Positions 58,441 to 64,000 of a stretch of DNA of 64,000 bases are shown one piece after another. Numbering within the stretch: the stretch's first letter is position 1; the number at the start of each line of letters is the position of its first letter. The position numbers and the translations under genes were made by a program. Source of the DNA: Mesocentrotus franciscanus (Eukaryota; Echinodermata; Echinoidea; Camarodonta; Strongylocentrotidae); contig CP137671.1 of assembly GCA_037976565.1 (NCBI GenBank), positions 12,147,669 through 12,211,668 of the forward strand, given 5' to 3'. A model generated the notes under the pieces. The model saw only the letters and a list, made by a program, of their open reading frames with translations. It was not told the origin of the DNA and ran no database searches.

Positions 58441-58470
58441 TTGTTGCTTGGGCAACAATCGGCGGATAAA

Positions 58471-59129
58471 ATGAGTAAATGATAGTGGGTTTTATGAATG
58501 AAACATATGACACTTGATGTGTATGTTTATTTGGTATATCACGAAAATTAATCATAAAAAAAAAGAAAAGGAAAACAAGCAACGGACAGACCGTTTCTGT
58601 AAAGGTTAGACTCAGTTAGTTAGAGTCAAAAGGAAAACTAGCTTTTACCTAGTGCATTTAAGCAACGCTTTCAGAATTCAGAATACTCATAAGCGGATTT
58701 TTATTTACAAAATAACCAAAATACTCTTACTGCATGAAACTTTTAAAATGTTCCTGGAGCACTTTACATAAGAAACCAATATATCAAAAAATGAATTGCT
58801 TTCATTTTCAAATGTGAGTTATGCTTAACTCCGTTTTTTGAAATATTATTGATCAGCCATTAGTACTATCATTATTATCATTATTATTATTATTATCATT
58901 ATTATTGATGTATTATTATTGATAAGCCATCTGACTGATTGTGTAATAGAATAACGTGAGGACTTTACGACTATTCCTAAACATCATGACAAACAAGGAT
59001 AACGACAACGTCGGTTTTTAAGGCGAGAGAAAGGCACTTGGTTATCATCTCTTTTTCATGTTTCTTTCTACTTAGTACTTTCTACGAAAACACAGGCAAT
59101 TGATCAGGATGGAAACCGCTTCCCATGTA
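58471..59129. other. Non-coding between unit 3 and RING fragment
   Basis: Contains an ATT microsatellite at 58868-58918. Otherwise nothing is recognised. Confidence 0.5.
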
Positions 59130-59293
59130 CAACAACTCGAATTATATCAGAACGCAAGATCGCTCTTGTGCCTTCACACATTCTGCCAAGGTTGTCTTGT
59201 GAAATACGAGTTGCATGCAGCCCTGCACACCAACAGGAATCAACTTATATTTGGATGTCACCCGACCTTTAAGGGAACTCTTAATAAACTTTA
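59130..59293 (+). pseudogene. RING-finger fragment (TRIM-like), broken
   Basis: The frame reads LELYQNARSLLCLHTFCQGCLVKY with the spacing of the middle of a C3HC4 RING (LxCLHxFCxxCL). This domain normally binds zinc and supports ubiquitin ligase activity, often at the start of TRIM proteins. The first CxxC pair is missing upstream (HVQQLELYQ where a CPxCL would be expected). The last CPxC pair is replaced by FGCHPTFK. The frame ends at TAA 59291-59293, and no B-box or coiled coil follows. I read it as a gene fragment, not a working gene. Confidence 0.5.
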
Positions 59294-61750
59294 ATATGAA
59301 CTCGACAAGTCTCGTTTATTTTCCCATTGCGACTTCACTAATGCACTTGCAAAAATGAATTATTTATATTATACTCTAACTTGATTAAACATCAAACTAA
59401 GACCCTTACAGGAGGTTAGGCCTACCCTGGTATTTCTATGTACTGTCTCTATTCAGGATACACAGAACATCCCTCACGGCATCCATATGAATAATGTCCC
59501 TGGTTCTCTATGTCTCTGCCTTACTGTCTCTTTGTCTACCTGTCCTTCTTTCTCTCTGCCTTCTCTCTTTCCTTTTTGTCTGTCTCCCTCTCTCCCCCTC
59601 CGTAATTATGCCTGTCTCCGTGTCTCTCTTGCTCTTCCAACGAACCCCTTCCTCCCTCTTTCGAATTCCCTCACGTCATCTACCTCCCATCTTCATGCTC
59701 TCCCACCTTCACCCTTGGTCTTTTATTCTTCATATACATGTATAAATCCTTCATTATCTCGTCTTATTTTACTTAACTTTTCTCCTTTTTAATACCCTTG
59801 GTCCTCTTTTTTTGTTCTTCTTTTTGTTTTTTATTCTTCTTCTTTTTTTCTTTTTTTTCGTGGGCTTCCTCTTATTTGAGGCCATTTTCTCTCTTCTTTC
59901 TTTTTTTCTCAGTTAAATTGCATGTCTATTCATAAATGAAAATTTTGATATTAATAATATTATTAGCTTTCAAACGAATCGAGCTTCATCATTGTCATAT
60001 TTATATTATTTTGTTCAATGATATAATGACGTAAACTATGGAGGCCATTTTCTTTTTATTTTTCCTCTTTTTGCATTTTAGCATTTTAGCATTACCTATT
60101 GGCCTCGAATGGCGGAAATTGTTTTGGAATAATTGATCTGCATCACTATGCCGACATTATTATTTGTTTGCGCTTTCTCAACACTGCATTCATCAGTTTG
60201 TGATCACCTACTTATCCTAATCATAGTAGAATTAAGTTCGGCTTTCAACAATTATACTAATAGCGGTGTTCATGCCATGGCTCATCGAATGGATAACGAT
60301 GATATGTGTATGTCTTTCACGATTCATTGCATTTCTGGCCGCCATGACGTTCATTATTTCTCATCTCGTTTCTATTTGTTACCAATGCTGATAAAAAATG
60401 ATTTCACTTTGGCAGGTTTGCAGTTCAGTGAAAAACTCCCTTTTGAAAGGTATTGTATTTTTTTTTTTTTTCTTACAGGGGGTGGGGTAGCTATAAGTAA
60501 AACAAATGAATCATATTATTTCTGAATGATAGTGGATTCAGTGGAAAGGATTAAAATCCCAATACTTTGATGGTTATACAATATTTCGATTTACACTGTT
60601 TGCCTAAATAAATCCCAGGACATAATGTCGGTATCAGAGTACATTGATGAGCATTAACCAAACTCACTCTATTGCCAGGTTGTATTTATGTATAGTGTAG
60701 TTTCGGTATTTGCGTTTCCAATGTTCTTTACAGGAAGCCATTAGAAGTTCATCGAATATACAGCCATGAACCAATAAGCAATCAGCTCCTCTTAGCTAGC
60801 CATCTTCCAACGGCAAAGCATTATTTGGTTTCAAAACATAATGCACAACTATCACATTGGATTCTCCCTTTTTCTAGGTGTGACACGTACATTTTAATTT
60901 CTGTAAGCAACAGCAACGTATAAATGAAAGCTATCTTGAACATTTACAGAACATTGTTTCATGTTATAAATTACTATGATTCACAATTACTTATTTCCAT
61001 ACATGTATCACCTTAAGATATGTCAATGTTTGTAAAAATGTATTAGGCTTTGTTATTTTTGCATTGAATATGAATAAAAGCAACCAATCAATCACTCATT
61101 TGCAACAAAATGCAAATGTTTGAATTCGAAAAGGCATTTTTTAAATGTCATTCATTTTTACCGATGCCGAGCATATAAAGGCCAGGACCAGACGCAGAAA
61201 ATTGTACAGTTAGATGTGACCATGGTATAATATACCAACTCATCCATCACAATACTCTGTTGCGTCACTATAGTGTTTTGTGGGAACATATATTCTTTGG
61301 TGCTCGTACCTAGTCAATACAAGAGGAAAAAAATGAGGCTAGGATTGCCAGTACATATACAAATTTACAATAAACTTCACTTTTTTTTCAAGCCCCCTCC
61401 ACCCACCCGCACAAAAAAGCATAAAGGCCCATTCCTACTTGAGGCATATATACAAGCCTTTCCGATACTGATGAAAAATAAAAATCATTTAACCTGAAAA
61501 CACATGTATGCATTACGGGTTTAAAACAAATCTTCTTATATTATTTTGTTGTATATTACATGGAGTGAGTAACTTGTTTGAATTTTAACATACCAGTAAT
61601 CAACAAAATACAATATATTTGATATCCACTGATACCAAGTCAATTTATACTGCTGCTTGAATGTGCTAGTTAAATCACCAAGCTAATTAATTCAGAGTTA
61701 ATCCACATCTAGAGATAAACCTACTAATGTACTTTTAGCTTCCTAGAGCT
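59294..61750. other. Non-coding with pyrimidine-rich tract
   Basis: A long TC/CCTC-rich tract runs at 59500-59900 and forces long low-complexity frames. The frame at 60133-60525 (130 codons) has no motif and I do not call it. A few AATAAA-like sites occur by chance. Confidence 0.5.
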
Positions 61751-61754
61751 TTAA

Positions 61755-62149
61755 AGGTAAAGACCAGTTTTGGAAACGCCCCTCTCTCAAAAAAATGAAA
61801 TGGAAGCTCTCATTACCAATCATGTAAAAGAATATGTTTTGACTAATACGTGATAATATAAAATTTTGCCGGGAAAGTCGGGAAACCGCCTACTAATTGA
61901 TATATTTGGTAAATTATTCTATTGGGACCAAATTGATATCGCGCACGTGGTCGCGTAGTCCCATATACATCTTTCTGTGCACAGTGCTTGTAACTTTACC
62001 AAGACTAGGCCGAATTTCTTATCATTTTGATGATTTCAGAACCTTGCAGTACACACCAATACCTATATGCTAGATGATCAACCTTTTCTGATCGATTCCA
62101 CAACGTTTCTTTCACAATGCAATCGCATGACCAGAACTGGCCTTTATCT
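61755..62149. mobile_element. TTAA-flanked MITE, copy 2 of family
   Basis: TTAA at 61751-61754 and 62150-62153. The ends AGGTAAAGACCAGTT and AACTGGCCTTTATCT are inverted. Nearly the same sequence as 48784-49181, including TTGCCGGGAAAGTCGGG and ATATCGCGCACGTGGTCGCG. Confidence 0.85.
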
Positions 62150-62175
62150 TTAAACATTATGTTATCCTTTATCTC

Positions 62176-62940
62176 TCGGATATTTGATGTACAACACTAG
62201 CTATATGCCTGATAACGCTCCCCTCTCATCGGGCACATCTACAGGTAGGCGAGCACATCTACAGGGAGGTGACGTTTTGACCACGTAAAACACGTATAAT
62301 CCAAAGAAAATCAATGAAAAGAAGTTGAACTGATATTTGTAAAACTCATTTGTATATTAGGAAGCTTTATTTCAACCTTAACATCTATGATATTTAATAT
62401 AGCTGTATGGCTTATTACTCTCCCCTCTCCTCGGGCACATGTAGAGGCAGGTAGTCTAGTTCTGAACCCTTTTTAATGATTTTTTTTTATTTGCCGACTA
62501 TACGCGTTAAGCCGAGTGGTGGCGCGATCCCCGAGAACTGGTTTCGGGGATCGCGCAATCACTCGGGATCGCGCCACCACTCGACTTTAACGCGTATAGT
62601 CGGCGAATAAAAAAGTCAATAAAAAGGGTCCAGAACTAGACTAGAGAAGGCGGGCACACCTACAGGGAGGTGATGTTTTAACCACGTAAAACACGTGTAA
62701 TCCAAAGAATATCAATGAAAAGAAGTTGAATTGATATTTGTGAAACTAATTTGTATCTTAGGAAGCTTTATTTTGTTATCGTTTATCTCTTGGATATTCA
62801 ATATACAAGACAAGCTTTATGCCTCATTACACTTCCCTCTCCTCGGGCACATAGAGGTAGGCAAGCAGAAACACCGTCGGGGAGGTGGGTTGACCGGCGA
62901 CCAAGTTGACCACGTGCTCTTTGTAGTACAAAAACGACAA
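62176..62940 (+). repeat. Three tandem ~200-bp units, the second interrupted
   Basis: The marker CCCTCTC(A/C)TCGGGCACAT occurs at about 62222, 62423 and 62834. ACCACGTAAAACACGT and AAAAGAAGTTGAA occur in the first two units. The second unit is split by the hairpin element at 62456-62639, and the third is incomplete. No coding sequence is present. Confidence 0.75.
62456..62639. mobile_element. 184-bp palindromic MITE
   Basis: Near-perfect foldback: CTAGTTCTG at the left with CAGAACTAG at the right, CGACTATACGCGTTAA with TTAACGCGTATAGTCG, and GAGTGGTGGCGCGATC with GATCGCGCCACCACTC. It splits a tandem repeat unit, so it is an insertion. A TAG or CTAG target is possible but is hidden by the palindrome. 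Confidence 0.85.
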
Positions 62941-63349
62941 TAAGAATCGCCAAATTTGTAAAAACACGTTATTAAAATATAAACTCAATAAATACACTTA
63001 AAGAAAACCTCACCCCAAGAAATAACTGTACTTATTCTGAGAGATGTATTATATTCTTGCTTATTAATCTACAAGATTCCCTACCAAAGTGTATGAGAGA
63101 GGCATAAAGTAATAATAAAGCAAGAGAGAGACAGGGCTGGAAAACAGTAAGAGGGAAAGGGAAATGAGAGTCAGAGCTCTATAAAATTGAGAATGGATAG
63201 GTGTAAAAATAATTTAAGGGAGAAGAGGAAAATCCATAGATAGAAAAGAACATAATCATACAACGATATTTCGCAAGACAGACATATGTTCCTTTTCTAA
63301 ATATGAACATTTAGTTCTAAAAAAGTAAAGGTTTTACATTTTATTAAAA
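62941..63349. other. Non-coding stretch
   Basis: AT-rich with a short GAGAGA patch at 63123-63131. Nothing is recognised. Confidence 0.45.
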
Positions 63350-64000
63350 GGGATCCTTTATAAATCACTAAATCACAAAATGTTGTCATCATGAATAAAA
63401 CCTATCCGTCTACTATTTTATCGCTCCGATCGATGCTTTGGACATCAATAATGCATCTAATATTACAATACTACCATTTAGACCGCTATATCTGTTGATC
63501 TGTTTTTATCGGGTCAGGGGCGGATCCAGGATTTTGTAATAGAGGGTGGGGCACAGTGCAAACAAAATAATTGACAAGAAGGATGAAAAGTAAAGTGTAT
63601 CAGATACTGCGATGCCTTTGGGGTCGAAATTGTCGGTCTTGTGGGCCTTCTGATAACTTTCAGAAGGTTCGATAGACCAACATTGCTGGTCATGTGGGCT
63701 GTAGCCTTGTCTAACATTAGCATATTTTCTTCCTCACATTTAAATTTTAAAAATCTGAAATGAAAGCTTTAACAATTTCTTTCGATTTGAATCAGTGAAG
63801 GTCGAATTTCAAGAATATGCATAAACAAAAAATAGGGAATGCTTCATAAATTCTTTAATTCAGTATTAAAATCAATCCGATCCATTTGAAGATCAAGCAT
63901 TGATTTCAGTTTATGAAATAGACGCTGTTCCACTTTAGATTAGATTTATTGAAAGACTAGTCAATTACATTACCATACGTATCTTATATCACAGTGGATT
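63350..64000 (+). repeat. Start of segmental duplication unit 4 (runs off edge)
   Basis: From about 63380 the sequence matches 44070-44692 in order: CCTATCCGTCTACTATTT, GACCGCTATATCTGTTGATC, the hAT-like GGGGCGGATCCAGGATTTT, the GGTCTT/AGACC stem-loop block, and ATAGGGAATGCTTCAT. In unit 2 the receptor ATG lies about 380 bases past the matching end point. Confidence 0.75.

Larger units (their letters stand above)
51708..58470 (+). repeat. Segmental duplication unit 3
   Basis: Contains only the subfamily C part: upstream repeat block, receptor 52496, SINE, antisense LINE, mariner-like element and the TTGATTGG array. Order and content match 27541-34340. The left junction has TGTG shared by both parents. 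Confidence 0.75.

Noticed and set aside
59487..59792. Frames of 83-101 codons rich in Ser, Leu and Pro
   Set aside because: They are products of a TC-rich simple tract; no gene signal.
60133..60525. A 130-codon frame
   Set aside because: No recognisable motif, AT-driven composition, poly-Phe run from a poly-T tract, and no conserved copy.
1..64000. tRNA, rRNA or CRISPR arrays
   Set aside because: The tRNA-like segments are SINE heads without a full cloverleaf. The TTGATTGG arrays lack spacer structure, and the sequence is eukaryotic.

Overview
The window looks like nuclear DNA of a marine invertebrate deuterostome, most likely an echinoderm and probably a sea urchin. It is AT-rich, with a very low density of intact genes. 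It has no operon-like organisation, many degraded LINEs, tRNA-type SINEs and short inverted-repeat transposons, and a cluster of single-exon rhodopsin-type GPCRs. Sea urchins are known for large lineage-specific expansions of single-exon rhodopsin-like receptors. The species call is an inference from this style and cannot be proved from the sequence.

The only clear protein-coding loci are nine GPCR loci, all on the + strand. Two are intact: 27777-28805 (342 aa) and 52496-53515 (339 aa). The 22236-23278 locus is nearly intact but split by one frame change and has no visible ATG. The 45071-46100 locus is broken by two single-base deletions. The others (12263, 14712, 19651, 40009, 42687) are clearly disabled, with frameshifts, stops, a lost start codon or large deletions. 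They fall into subfamilies: C (27777, 45071, 52496), B (22236, 42687), A (12263, 19651, 40009) and a divergent D (14712). Throughout the family the DRY motif is replaced by NLY and the NPxxY motif by QPIxY. Both changes are unusual for rhodopsin-class receptors.

The layout is a decaying tandem segmental duplication. Unit 1 is about 8.56-34.34 kb and unit 2 about 34.53-51.71 kb. Unit 3 (51.71-58.47 kb) holds only the subfamily C receptor and its 3' flank. A fourth unit starts near 63.35 kb and runs off the right edge, so another receptor is expected about 0.38 kb beyond the window. Comparing units gives empty sites for several transposon insertions and dates them relative to the duplications. 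A 500-base run of N at 42187-42686 hides the 5' part of one receptor copy.

The rest is mobile DNA and simple sequence. There are CR1/L2/Jockey-style LINE remnants at 0.9-3.1 kb, 16.3-18.1 kb and 36.9-38.7 kb. Three antisense LINE copies lie downstream of the subfamily C genes. Several TTAA-flanked short elements, hAT-like elements with 8-bp target duplications, a mariner-like TA element and several long foldback elements are also present. A broken RING-finger fragment lies at 59.1 kb. The first 8.5 kb and 58.5-61.7 kb hold little else that I can recognise.
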